DNA of 64,000 nucleotides from Bifidobacterium saguinibicoloris (GCF_019331725.1 NZ_JAHBBF010000008.1:62001-126000); one strand, 5' to 3'. Shown: positions 47,579-56,175, counted from the first letter of the stretch. Notes: generated by a model from the sequence alone, not told the origin. Numbers and translations are program-made.

Positions 47579-49395
47579 ATGACATTCTCGAACCATGCAC
47601 GCAGGGCCGTCGCGGCCCTTGCGGGCGTCGCCGCCATGGCCGCCATGGCCGTCGCGCCGCTCGCGGCCAGCGCGGCCGACACGACGCCGTCGGCGAACGG
47701 ATCGCAGGCGGCCGTCACGCCGAAGGACGACGTGAAGGCGTCCATCAAGGGGGGGTGACCTTCGTCGGTTCCATCACCGGTAAGAAGGTCGACGGCACCG
47801 CCTACAAGGATGCGATCAAGTACACCGTCAAGCAGACCAACAACACCACCGACAAGACGATCGTCGGCTCGTCGTTCCCGTTCATCGGATCCAACGACGC
47901 CGACGGCACGGTCACGTTCCGCGGTTCGGTGGACCCCGACTATCTGGGCCTGAGCTTCCAGCCCGGCTACCTCCACGGCAAGCAGTCCGTGGACTTCGAC
48001 TACACGGTGACCCAGGAACCCCTGTTCCCGTCCAAGCTCACCGACGTCACCCTCGACAAGGACGCCAACAAGACGTTCACGCTGACCCTCAAGGACAATC
48101 AGGACGGCACGATGAGCGTGTGGAGCGGCAGCGACAAGCTGGCCCTCTGGACGCTCGGAACGAAGCACGACCCTCTCCTCGGTGACCGCACCGTGTGGGT
48201 CCCCACCGCCCCCAGCAAGAGCCTGTTCTCCTTCACCAACACGGTGAAGGAGACGCCGATCGCGCCGAAGCATGACGCGAAGGCGTCCATCAAGGGCGGC
48301 GTCACGTTCACCGGAGCCGCCTCCGGCAAGGCCATGGACGGCTCCGCCTACGCGGGCGCGCTCAAGTACACCGTCACGCAGGTCGGCGACACGGCCGACA
48401 AGACCATCGTCAGCCCGTCGTTCCCGTTCACCGGCTCCAACGAGGCCGACGGCACCGTCTCGTTCCGCGGCGTGGTGGGAGACAAGGACTATCTGGCGAT
48501 GAGCTTCCAGCCCGGCTATCTGGACGGCGCCGCGTCCAGGGACTTCACGTACCAGGTGACCCAGGAGGCCCTGTACCCGAACAAGCTCGCCGGCGTCACG
48601 CTCGACAAGCAGGCCACCAAGACGTTCACGCTGACCCTCAAGGACAACCAGGATGGCACGATGAGCGTGTGGAGCGGCGACGAGCAGCTCGCCACCTGGA
48701 AGCTCGAGACCACGTCCGGCCCCTTCGGCTCCAGCAGCAAGTGGGTCTCCGTCGCCCCGAGCAAGAGCCTGTTCACCTTCGACAACACGGTGGACGCCGC
48801 GCCCGTGACCGCCGCGCCCGCGGCCTCCGTAAGCCTGTCCGGCCGCGCCGCCAAGGCCGGAGAGTTCGCCTTCGCGCTCAAGTCGGCCGACGCCGATGGC
48901 GTCGCCACCGCGTCGGACGCCACGGACGGTTCCGATGACGTCGTCGCCACCGCGACGAACGCCGCCGACGGCACCGTCGCGTTCGACCCGCTGACGTTCA
49001 CCGAACCCGGCGTCCACACGTACACGCTCACGCAGGTCAAGGGCGACGCCGAAGGCGTCACCTACGACGACACCGTCTACACGGTCACCGTCACCGTGAC
49101 CGGCAACGACAACAACACGCTGACCGCCGCCGTCGCCTACGAGAAGGACGGCGAGCCCGTGGACGCCGCCACGTTCGCGAACACCTACCAGGCCCCGACC
49201 AAGCCGGGCGAGCAGGGTAAGCCGGGCGAATCCGACAAGCCCGCCGCCCCGAACGCCGGCAAGCCGGGCGCCAAGGCCGCGCCGCGCGCCGCCGCGCTCT
49301 CCCGCACCGGCGCGTCCGTGCTCGCCATCGCGGCGCTCGCCTCCGCGTGCATCATCGCCGCCGGCAGCATGCTCGCCGCGCGCCGTCGCAGCTGA
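47579..49395 (+). CDS. Sortase-anchored pilin, out of frame at a G-tract (phase-variable, OFF)
   Basis: ATG 47579 (AGGAAGGA upstream) encodes a signal peptide (AALAGVAAMAAMAVAPLAASA) and stops at 47758, right after G7 at 47749-47755. The second frame (47755-49395) continues the same protein: with one more G, ASIKGG runs into VTFVGS, exactly as the second internal repeat reads ASIKGGVTFTG at 48283. The restored product is 605 aa. It would have two tandem FctA/Spy0128-type pilin repeats of about 170 residues, a third pilin domain, a Gly/Lys/Pro spacer, and the sorting signal LSRTG, hydrophobic stretch and RRRS. Slippage at G-tracts switching pilus genes is described in B. breve. A sequencing error is the alternative. 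Confidence 0.85.
47749..47755 (+). repeat. G7 slippage tract in pilin gene
   Basis: AA followed by seven G and TGA. Seven G give a TGA stop immediately; eight give GTG ACC TTC and restore the frame. The paralogous repeat at 48283-48318 encodes the same residues with GGGCGGCGTC, without a homopolymer. Confidence 0.85.
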
Positions 49396-49498
49396 ACCGG
49401 CCGGGCCGGCCGAACCGACCGAACCGGACGTGACGTCGTGACGTCCCCGCGGAACCTGTGACGGGGCCGCGGGGACGACGGCGTCGCAAACCCATGCA

Positions 49499-49540
49499 GG
49501 AGCCGTCCGCAGGGAAATCGATTTCCCTACGGACGGCTCC
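49499..49540 (+). terminator. Terminator of the pilin gene
   Basis: GGAGCCGTCCG / CGGACGGCTCC outer stem with the inner palindrome AGGGAAATCGATTTCCCT, one mismatch between them. 104 nt after the pilin stop. Confidence 0.75.
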
Positions 49541-49620
49541 GTCGTTCCCGGGGAGAACGGCGGAACGCCGGCGCGTCGCGCGAAAAACGTTGGAACGAAG
49601 CCGTTTTGGGGGGTTGTTTA

Positions 49621-49657
49621 GAAAACGTTTGCTGATTGAATGGCGACGTGTTACACT
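49621..49657 (+). promoter_or_regulatory. PTS operon promoter
   Basis: TTGCTG (49629-49634), 17-bp spacer, TACACT (49652-49657). AAAACGTTT (49622-49630), a LacI-family-like palindrome with central CG, overlaps the -35 and may be a catabolite or sugar operator. Confidence 0.5.
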
Positions 49658-49680
49658 GACGGACGTCAGTTTCCTTAGCA

Positions 49681-49775
49681 GGGTTGCTACTCAAGATTTC
49701 GAGGCAAGACCTGGGGCGTGAGCCGAGCCACAAGCATATTCGCTTGCGACCTCACAGGCTTAGCCCCGGGTCTTT
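49681..49775 (+). promoter_or_regulatory. RAT antiterminator and overlapping terminator (LicT switch)
   Basis: GGGTTGCTACTCAAGATTTC then GAGGCAAGACC (49681-49711) matches the ribonucleic antiterminator of BglG/LicT proteins. Its 3' end overlaps the 5' arm of a terminator: AAGACCTGGGGC (49706-49717) pairs with GCCCCGGGTCTT (49763-49774), followed by T-rich TTTCTTGTT. Stabilising the RAT would prevent the terminator. The LicT-type gene is two genes downstream at 52055. Confidence 0.85.
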
Positions 49776-49836
49776 CTTGTTATCTCGGGTCGATGACGAT
49801 CACGCAAGGTAACTACTTCACTGGAGAACAACAGGA

Positions 49837-51939
49837 ATGGAGAATTTGATGTCGCATCAGGACGATGTCAAGGCGATCATCACCGCCGTCGGTGGTGCCG
49901 CCAATGTCAAGTCGTTGACGCACTGCGCCACCCGACTGCGTTTCGAACTCAAGGACGGGGGCAAGGTCGACCAGGCCTCCCTCGACTCCAACAAGGTCGT
50001 GCTGGGCGGCGTGCCGCAGTCCGGCGACCGCTACCAGGTCGTCATCGGCGGCCAGGTCGCGTCCGTGTACGACGAGATCATGCACCTGCCGGAGATGTCG
50101 GGCCTCGGCGCCGGCACCGTGCCGGACGACGACGGCGAGATGAGCAACGCGGACCTCAAGGCCGCGGAACGCAAGAAGGGCATCCGTGGCAAGGTCGCCT
50201 GGCTCGACAACTTCTTCGAGTACCTGGCCGACTCCTTCCGCCCGATCCTGGGCGTGCTGCTCGGCGCCTCCATCATCATCGCCCTGGTGAACCTCTTCAT
50301 CTCCCTCGGCGTGATCCCGAACGACACCGCCACCACTGGCCTCGTGTTCATCCAGGCCATCTGGAAGGGCGTGTTCTACTTCCTGCCCATCATGGTCGCC
50401 TACAACGCGGCCAAGAAGCTCAAGGTCGACCCGTGGCTGGGCGGCTCCATCATGGCCATGCTCCTGACCCCGCAGTTCATGACCACCCTGCAGGACACCA
50501 AGCAGTGGGGGGACGCCGTCAAGTGCGTCGAGGTGATGGGCAGCAAGCAGTGCACCACCACCGTGTTCGGCCTGCCGATGCAGATGTCCGACTACTCCGG
50601 CAACGTGTTCGTGCCGCTGCTCATGGCCGCCGTGCTTGCCCTCGTGTACCACGGGCTCAAGAAGATCATCCCCGAAAGCGTCCAGCTCGTCTTCCTGCCG
50701 TTCTTCTCGATGATCATCGTTGGCGCCCTGACCGCCTTCATCATCGGCCCGATCGGCGTCTGGGCCGGCAACGGCGTCGGCGTCGGCCTGTCCTGGATGA
50801 ACTCGCACGCGCCGTTCATCTTCGCCATCGCCATCCCGCTGCTCTACCCGTTCCTCGTGCCACTGGGTCTGCACTGGCCGCTCAACGCCCTCATGCTCAT
50901 GAACATCCAGACGCTCGGCTACGACTTCATCCAGGGCCCGATGGGTACGTGGAACTTCGCCTGCTTCGGCGCCACCGCCGGTGTGCTCTTCCTCTCCATC
51001 CGTGACAAGGACGACCAGATGCGCCAGACCTCCATCGGCGCCCTCGCCGCCGGCCTCCTCGGTGGCGTCTCCGAGCCGTCCCTCTACGGCATCCACCTGC
51101 GCTACAAGCTCATCTACTCCCGCATGCTGGTCGGCTGTGGCGTCGGCGGTGTCGTGATCGCCGTCCTCGGCTGGCTGTTCCCGTCCTCCGCCGGCGTGCA
51201 CGGCGTGACCACTACCACGTTCGCCTTCACCTCCCTGCTCACCATCCCGGTCTTCGATCAGATGTGGGTCTACGCGGTGTCCATCGCGGCCGCCTTCCTG
51301 ACCTCGATGTTCCTCATCATCACCTTCGACTACCGCACCCCGGAGCAGAAGGCCGAAGTGAAGGCCCGCGCCGCCGCCGCTGCCAAGGCCAAGAACGGCG
51401 AGTCCGCCGCTCCGGCCGTCGAGACCGCTCCGGCCCCGGCCGCCACGCCTGCCGCCGCTGCCGCTCCGGCCGAGACCGCCGCCCCGACCACCTCCGTGCT
51501 CGCCCCGGTCGACGGCCACGTCATCACCCTCGATGAGACCGGCGATCCGGTCTTCGCCTCCCGCGCCCTCGGCGAAGGCGTCGGCGTCCAGCCGGCGGCC
51601 TCCGAGGTCAAGGCCCCGGTCTCCGGTGAGCTGCAGACCGTCGCCGAGACCGGCCACGCCTTCGGCCTCAAGACCGACGACGGCGTCGAAGTGCTCGTGC
51701 ACGTCGGCATCGACACGGTCAAGCTGAACGGTGACGGCTTTGCCGTGGCCGTCGCCAAGGGCCAGCACGTCAACGCCGGCGACACGCTGGTGACCGTTGA
51801 TTTTGATAAGGTCAAGGCAGCCGGATACAGCACCACCACCGTGATGACGGTCCTCAACACCGCCGCGCTCAAGTCGGTCACCCCGAAGACGGGCGTGGAC
51901 GTCAAGGCGGGCGACGAGGTCATCGCCATCGAGAAGTGA
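49837..51939 (+). CDS. PTS permease EIIBCA, beta-glucoside/glucose family
   Basis: 700 aa from ATG 49837; ATG 49849 has better-spaced GGAG and may be the true start. EIIB carries the phosphocysteine in THCATRLRF (C30). EIIC spans about 105-500 with about ten membrane segments. After an Ala/Pro linker, a Crr-like EIIA (about 550-700) has the phospho-histidine in LVHVGIDTVKL (H622) and the preceding TGHAFG. It takes PEP-derived phosphate from HPr and imports and phosphorylates a hexose or beta-glucoside. Bifidobacteria with a single PTS of this kind have been reported to use glucose. Controlled by the RAT switch upstream. Confidence 0.93.
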   Translation: MENLMSHQDDVKAIITAVGGAANVKSLTHCATRLRFELKDGGKVDQASLDSNKVVLGGVPQSGDRYQVVIGGQVASVYDEIMHLPEMSGLGAGTVPDDDGEMSNADLKAAERKKGIRGKVAWLDNFFEYLADSFRPILGVLLGASIIIALVNLFISLGVIPNDTATTGLVFIQAIWKGVFYFLPIMVAYNAAKKLKVDPWLGGSIMAMLLTPQFMTTLQDTKQWGDAVKCVEVMGSKQCTTTVFGLPMQMSDYSGNVFVPLLMAAVLALVYHGLKKIIPESVQLVFLPFFSMIIVGALTAFIIGPIGVWAGNGVGVGLSWMNSHAPFIFAIAIPLLYPFLVPLGLHWPLNALMLMNIQTLGYDFIQGPMGTWNFACFGATAGVLFLSIRDKDDQMRQTSIGALAAGLLGGVSEPSLYGIHLRYKLIYSRMLVGCGVGGVVIAVLGWLFPSSAGVHGVTTTTFAFTSLLTIPVFDQMWVYAVSIAAAFLTSMFLIITFDYRTPEQKAEVKARAAAAAKAKNGESAAPAVETAPAPAATPAAAAAPAETAAPTTSVLAPVDGHVITLDETGDPVFASRALGEGVGVQPAASEVKAPVSGELQTVAETGHAFGLKTDDGVEVLVHVGIDTVKLNGDGFAVAVAKGQHVNAGDTLVTVDFDKVKAAGYSTTTVMTVLNTAALKSVTPKTGVDVKAGDEVIAIEK

Positions 51940-52054
51940 TCTGGTAGCGACCAGACAGTGATCAGTTCCGGCGCGCCGGTTCCCGGTCCGGCCCCACGAG
52001 GGCGGGCTTCGGGAGCCGGCGCGCCGGCTGTTCACCGGCAAAGGAAGGGACATC

Positions 52055-52888
52055 ATGGAGATTCTGCGCGTCTTCAACAACAACGTCGTCCTGGCGAAGG
52101 ACGGGAGACGCGAAGTCATCCTCACCGGCCGGGGGCTCGGCTTCAAAGCCAAGCCGGGCATGCCCGTCGACGAGGCCAAGGTCGTGCGCGTGTTCGTGCC
52201 CGCCGACGGCCGCGACCCGGACCACATGGCCCAGCTGCTGGGTGACATTCCCCCCGAGATCATCAAGCTCGTCGCCGATGCGATGGATGAGATCGGGCTC
52301 GGCGGCGAGGCCGCGCAGACCCCGACCCTCGTCATGGCGCTCGCCGACCACGTCTGCGGTGCGCTGCGACGCGCCAAGAACGGCATCCCCGCGATTCCCT
52401 ACCCCCTCACCGAGGAGGTGCGCTCGCTCTACGAGCGCGAATACCTGCAGGGCAAGGCGCTGCTCGAAGCCCTGAATCGCCGGTTGGACGATACGCTTCC
52501 GGCCAGCGAATCCGTGGCGTTTGCACTGCATCTCGTCAACGCCGGATTCTCCACCGGCGACCTGTCCCACACGTACGCGATGACCGGCGTCATCCAACAG
52601 CTGCTCGCCGTCATCGAAAGCGCCTACGACATGACGCTCGACGAGCACTCCGTGAACGTCGGACGCTTCATCACACATCTGCGCTACCTCTTCGTGCGCA
52701 TCCACCAGCACAGCCAGCTCGAACGTGAGCCCGACGCCATCGTCGAATCGATCACGCAGTCCTATCCGAAGGCGTCCAGCTGCGCCCGGCGCATCGCCGC
52801 GCTCATCGAGCTGCGTCTCGACACCACGCTCACCAAGGACGAAGTCGCCTACCTCACCCTCCACGTGGCGCGCGTCACCGCCTCCTGA
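52055..52888 (+). CDS. licT: BglG/LicT-family transcriptional antiterminator
   Basis: 277 aa. An N-terminal RNA-binding CAT domain (residues 1-55: RVFNNNVVLAKDGRREVILTGRG) binds RAT RNA. Two PRD domains (about 70-170 and 175-277) are phosphorylated by the PTS to set activity; LADHVCGALRRAKNG and DEVAYLTLHVARV are conserved sites. It follows the permease by 115 nt, and the RAT upstream of the permease is its natural target, closing an autoregulatory loop. GGAAGGGA precedes the ATG. Confidence 0.93.
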   Translation: MEILRVFNNNVVLAKDGRREVILTGRGLGFKAKPGMPVDEAKVVRVFVPADGRDPDHMAQLLGDIPPEIIKLVADAMDEIGLGGEAAQTPTLVMALADHVCGALRRAKNGIPAIPYPLTEEVRSLYEREYLQGKALLEALNRRLDDTLPASESVAFALHLVNAGFSTGDLSHTYAMTGVIQQLLAVIESAYDMTLDEHSVNVGRFITHLRYLFVRIHQHSQLEREPDAIVESITQSYPKASSCARRIAALIELRLDTTLTKDEVAYLTLHVARVTAS

Positions 52889-52931
52889 GCCGGAGTCCGG
52901 AAGGAAGGCGGAGACGCCGCACGACATCGAA

Positions 52932-52962
52932 ACGGCCGCCCGCGGAAACCGCGGGCGGCCGT
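52932..52962 (+). terminator. Terminator of the PTS-licT operon
   Basis: ACGGCCGCCCGCGG / CCGCGGGCGGCCGT, 14-bp perfect stem with an AAA loop, 43 nt after licT. Confidence 0.85.
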
Positions 52963-53028
52963 CGTCGTATCGGGGCCTAGGTGCGAATCGAACGTCGCAA
53001 GGAATTGGACGTCGCAAGGAACCGGGCG

Positions 53029-54153
53029 TCAGGCGACCACCGGAATCGTACCGGTGGCGGACAGATCCGGCCTCACCTCGGGCACACGCACGATGAGCGC
53101 CTCACGCTCCACATCGAAACGGATGTGCCGCGTGGCGGGCAGCATGTCGCCATCCACCTGCGCCGGCGCGCTCTTCTCCAGCATGAGCTCCGCGCTCACA
53201 CCCTGCACCTGGTCGATGGTGGAGTTCGTGGACAGCGGATTCTGCTCCGCCTTGCCGGTGATGGTCTGATGCACCACGTCGCCGAACAGGTTCGCCCAAC
53301 CCAGGATGCCGCCGGTCGTGTCGATGATCTCGAAATCCAGCAGGCCGTCGTTGTACGAGGCGTTCGGCATGAGCGAGAACACGGGGATCTGCCCGCAGTT
53401 GCCCGCCATGAACGTGCGGAACACCAGATCTCGCCTGGAATGCACGCCGCCGTCCGCGCTGCGGATCGTCACGTCCGCACGGTACTTCGGGGCGAACAGG
53501 TTCTTCACGCCGCCCACGAAATAGGCGAGCCAGCTGATGTTCTTCTTGAGCTGCGGGTCCGTGTCGTCGATCATCGCCGCGTCGAAACCCACGCCCGCGA
53601 TGATGAGGAACGCATGGCCATGGTCCTCCTCCGGATGGTCGAGCAGCGTGAGACGTCCCATGTCCACGCGGCGCGAGCCGTGCGACGTGGCCACGGTGAG
53701 CGCCGCGTCGATGTCGTCCACCGGAATGCCCATGTTGCGGGCGAACAGGTTGCCGGTGCCGATCGGCACGATGCCCAACGCATGCCCGGTGCCGGAGACC
53801 GCGCTCGCCACGGTGCGCACGGTGCCGTCGCCGCCGACGGCCACCACCACGTCCGCGCCGTGCCTCAACGCCTCGAGCGCGCACGCGCGGCCGTCCTTGT
53901 CGAGCTGCGTGTCGATGAACTCGACCTCGGTGAGGCCCTTCGCCTCGCAGAACCGTTCGATGCGCCGGCGGCGCTCCTCGGCCTGCGGCTTCGAGGGGTT
54001 CACGATGAACGCGTAATGCACCTGGTCGTCGTTGCGTTTCACCAGCTTCTCGGCGAGCCGTTGACGGCGGTGGGCGCGGACGGCGAACGCTGCCGCGACG
54101 ATGACGGCGACGACGCCGAGGACTACTGCGAAAATGATGGCGCTGGTGGGCAT
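53029..54153 (-). CDS. Diacylglycerol/lipid kinase family protein (DagK-YegS type)
   Basis: 374 aa from ATG 54153 (AAAGG just upstream); ATG 54171 is an alternative adding six residues. One N-terminal membrane segment (AIIFAVVLGVVAVIVAAAFAV) is followed by a DAGKc catalytic domain: YAFIVNPSKPQ, the nucleotide loop VVAVGGDGTVR and GIVPIGTGNLFARN. The C-terminal beta domain ends with the DGDMLPATRHIRFDV segment seen in the family. It probably phosphorylates diacylglycerol or a related lipid at the membrane; the substrate is not certain. Convergent with licT. Confidence 0.9.
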   Translation of the reverse strand: MPTSAIIFAVVLGVVAVIVAAAFAVRAHRRQRLAEKLVKRNDDQVHYAFIVNPSKPQAEERRRRIERFCEAKGLTEVEFIDTQLDKDGRACALEALRHGADVVVAVGGDGTVRTVASAVSGTGHALGIVPIGTGNLFARNMGIPVDDIDAALTVATSHGSRRVDMGRLTLLDHPEEDHGHAFLIIAGVGFDAAMIDDTDPQLKKNISWLAYFVGGVKNLFAPKYRADVTIRSADGGVHSRRDLVFRTFMAGNCGQIPVFSLMPNASYNDGLLDFEIIDTTGGILGWANLFGDVVHQTITGKAEQNPLSTNSTIDQVQGVSAELMLEKSAPAQVDGDMLPATRHIRFDVEREALIVRVPEVRPDLSATGTIPVVA

Positions 54154-54335
54154 AACCTTTATTCTGCTCATAATGCGCTAGGAATCCCGCATCGCCACGT
54201 CGAAATTCGACGATTCCTGCACGTGGGTGCGGGTTGGTGTTGGTGTGGTGGTGGTGCTGGGAGGTGTGGATGCGGACCGGGAGGTGTGCCGGCATCGGTG
54301 CCGATCGATGCTGCTCGGCGGCGGTCGCACTGTCT
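54154..54335. other. GT-rich spacer beside the repeat array
   Basis: 182 nt with a T/G-rich run (GTTGGTGTTGGTGTGGTGGTGG near 54230-54251, quoted in part). No coding signal. It may include the dagK promoter on the minus strand. Confidence 0.35.
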
Positions 54336-54694
54336 GCGTCGGATGCGTGCCACGGCTGGCATGGAACCGATGTTGAGCGGCTGTAGGCGTCGGATGCGTG
54401 CCATGGTTGGCACGGATGCGCCAGCTGAGTAGCCGTCTGCGTCGGATGTGTGCCATCCTTGGCATGGTGGCGATGCTGAAAGGACTGTAGGCGTCGGATG
54501 CGTGCCACGGCTGGCATGGAACCGATGTCGAGTAGCTGTTCGCGTCGGATGCGTGCCATGGTTGGCATGGAACCGATGTCGAGTAGCTGTTCGCGTCGGA
54601 TGCGTGCCATGGTTGGCATGGAACCGATGTTGGGCGACTGGTTGCGTCGGATGCGTGCTGCGGCTGGCACGGGTGCGACGCGACTGCGGGCCCG
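54336..54694. repeat. Array of seven 51-52 bp tandem repeats
   Basis: Units begin with GCGTCGGATGYGTGC at 54336, 54387, 54439, 54491, 54542, 54593 and 54644. Lengths are 51, 52, 52, 51, 51, 51 and about 51. The first 18-38 bases are best conserved; the last dozen vary. Units 1-6 contain TGCCA-N4-TGGCA with the loop varying (CGGC, TGGT, TCCT); unit 7 has TGCTG-CGGC-TGGCA. Lengths that are not multiples of three argue against coding. Not a CRISPR: no unique spacers. Confidence 0.9.
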
Positions 54695-54738
54695 CGCGTC
54701 CGGGTGGGACGGCCGCCCCGCGTGTCGGCTTGCGGCGG

Positions 54739-54744
54739 TAGGCT
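54739..54744 (+). promoter_or_regulatory. serS -10 element, leaderless type
   Basis: TAGGCT, then 7 nt, then ATG 54752 with no Shine-Dalgarno. Confidence 0.45.
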
Positions 54745-54751
54745 TGGCCGC

Positions 54752-56038
54752 ATGCTTGATATTCAATTCATTCGTGAACACGCCGATATCGTCAAGGAAT
54801 CCCAGCGCAAGCGCGGCGAGTCCGTCGAACTCGTCGACGAGGTGCTGCGCTCCGACGAGGCGCGTCGCTCCTCCCTCAAGGAGTTCGAGGCCGCCCGCGC
54901 CCAGCAGAAGGAGATCGGCAAGAAGGTCGCCGCCGCCCCGGCGGACGAGAAGGCCAAGCTGATCGCCGAGACCAAGGAGCTGGCCGCCAAGGTCGCCGAA
55001 TACAAGTCCGCCGCGGACGCCGCCTCCGAGGAATACACCACCGCCATGTGGAAGCTGTCCAACATCGTCGAGCCGGAGGCGCCGGAAGGCGGCGAGGACG
55101 ATTACGTCGTCGTCAAGAAGGTCGGCCAGATCCGCGACTTCGCGGCCGAAGGCTTCGAGCCGAAGGACCACCTCACCCTCGGCACCGAGGTGGCCGGCAT
55201 CGACATGCGCCGCGGCGTCAAGGTCGGCGGCTCCCGCTTCTACTTCCTGCGCGGCGCCGTCGCCCGCATGCAGATCGCGATGCTCACCATGGCCGTCGAC
55301 CAGGCCGAGCAGCACGGCTTCGTGCTCGCCATCACCCCGACGCTCGTCCGCCCCGAGGTCATGCGCGGCACCGGCTTCCTCAACTCCCACGCCGACGAGA
55401 TCTACCGTCTGCGCGAGCCCGACGACCAGTACCTCGTCGGCACCTCCGAAGTGGCGCTCGCCGGCATGCACGAGAACGAGATCCTCGACCTCGGCAACGG
55501 CCCGCTGCGCTACTGCGGCTGGAGCTCCTGCTACCGCCGCGAGGCGGGCGCCGCCGGAAAGGACACCTCCGGCATCATCCGTGTCCACCAGTTCGACAAG
55601 GTGGAGATGTTCGTCTACGCCAAGCAGGAGGACTCCTACGCGGAGCACCAGCACCTGCTCGAGATGGAGCAGGAGATGCTCGCCAAGGTCGAAGTGCCGT
55701 ACCGCATCATCGACACCGCCGCCGGCGACCTCGGCTCCTCCGCCGCCCGCAAGTTCGACTGCGAGGCCTGGGTGCCCACCCAGGGCCGCTACCGCGAGCT
55801 CACCTCCACCTCGAACTGCACCGAATACCAGGCTCGCCGCCTGAACATCCGCGAACGCACCGAGGACGGCTCTACCCGCCCGGTTTCCACGCTGAACGGC
55901 ACGCTCGCCACCACCCGCTGGCTTGTCGCGATCCTCGAGAACCACCAGCAGAAGGACGGCTCCATCGAGATCCCGAAGGCCATGCGTCCGTACATGGGCG
56001 GCAAGGAGGTCATCGAGCCGACGAAGTGGGAGGCGTGA
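54752..56038 (+). CDS. serS: Seryl-tRNA synthetase
   Basis: 428 aa from ATG 54752. Charges tRNA-Ser. The N-terminal coiled-coil arm (about 25-105) binds the long variable arm of tRNA-Ser. Class II motifs: motif 2 CYRREAGAAGKDTSGIIRVHQF and motif 3 near STLNGTLATTRWLVAILEN, cited in parts. An in-frame GTG at 54704 is upstream but unsupported. A tRNA-Ser gene lies 185 nt downstream. The 28 bases spanning its stop are duplicated at 56122. Confidence 0.97.
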   Translation: MLDIQFIREHADIVKESQRKRGESVELVDEVLRSDEARRSSLKEFEAARAQQKEIGKKVAAAPADEKAKLIAETKELAAKVAEYKSAADAASEEYTTAMWKLSNIVEPEAPEGGEDDYVVVKKVGQIRDFAAEGFEPKDHLTLGTEVAGIDMRRGVKVGGSRFYFLRGAVARMQIAMLTMAVDQAEQHGFVLAITPTLVRPEVMRGTGFLNSHADEIYRLREPDDQYLVGTSEVALAGMHENEILDLGNGPLRYCGWSSCYRREAGAAGKDTSGIIRVHQFDKVEMFVYAKQEDSYAEHQHLLEMEQEMLAKVEVPYRIIDTAAGDLGSSAARKFDCEAWVPTQGRYRELTSTSNCTEYQARRLNIRERTEDGSTRPVSTLNGTLATTRWLVAILENHQQKDGSIEIPKAMRPYMGGKEVIEPTKWEA

Positions 56039-56051
56039 CGTCCGTCACGCC
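56024..56051. repeat. 28-bp direct repeat, copy 1 (3' end of serS)
   Basis: Starts AAGTGGGAGGCGTGACGTCC and ends GTCACGCC; contains GGCGTGAC/GTCACGCC, which can form a terminator hairpin after the serS stop. Identical to 56122-56149, 98 bp further on. Confidence 0.85.
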
Positions 56052-56095
56052 TGCTGTGTTCCGCGACGCGCACGACGCTATCGCTGTGCGCTGCT

Positions 56096-56120
56096 ACGAA
56101 GAGTCCACTGGACTCTTCGT
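56096..56120. repeat. 25-bp palindrome between the two direct repeats
   Basis: ACGAAGAGTCCA-C-TGGACTCTTCGT, perfect 12-bp arms around one central C. Too small a loop for an RNA hairpin without opening the apex, but an obvious dyad for protein binding or cruciform. Confidence 0.75.
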
Positions 56121-56121
56121 C

Positions 56122-56149
56122 AAGTGGGAGGCGTGACGTCCGTCACGCC
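56122..56149. repeat. 28-bp direct repeat, copy 2
   Basis: Identical to 56024-56051, so the codons for the last serS residues (KWEA and stop) appear twice. It ends 26 bp before TATAAT of the tRNA-Ser promoter. Confidence 0.85.
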
Positions 56150-56175
56150 GACCGGGGCGTTCTCCGTCCCATCTG

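Noticed and set aside
52975..53005. Possible tRNA 3' fragment (minus-strand GTTCGATTC beside the licT terminator), i.e. an attachment site
   Set aside because: The flanking bases do not form a T-stem, there is no acceptor arm, and no integrase is nearby.
54336..54694. CRISPR array
   Set aside because: The whole 51-bp unit is repeated, there are no unique spacers of constant length, and no cas genes are nearby.
54178..55945. Minus-strand frames with a 17-residue repeat (MARIRREQLLDIGSMPT...) over the 51-bp array
   Set aside because: Two units are 52 bp, so the reading frame breaks repeatedly, and the frame runs antisense through serS.
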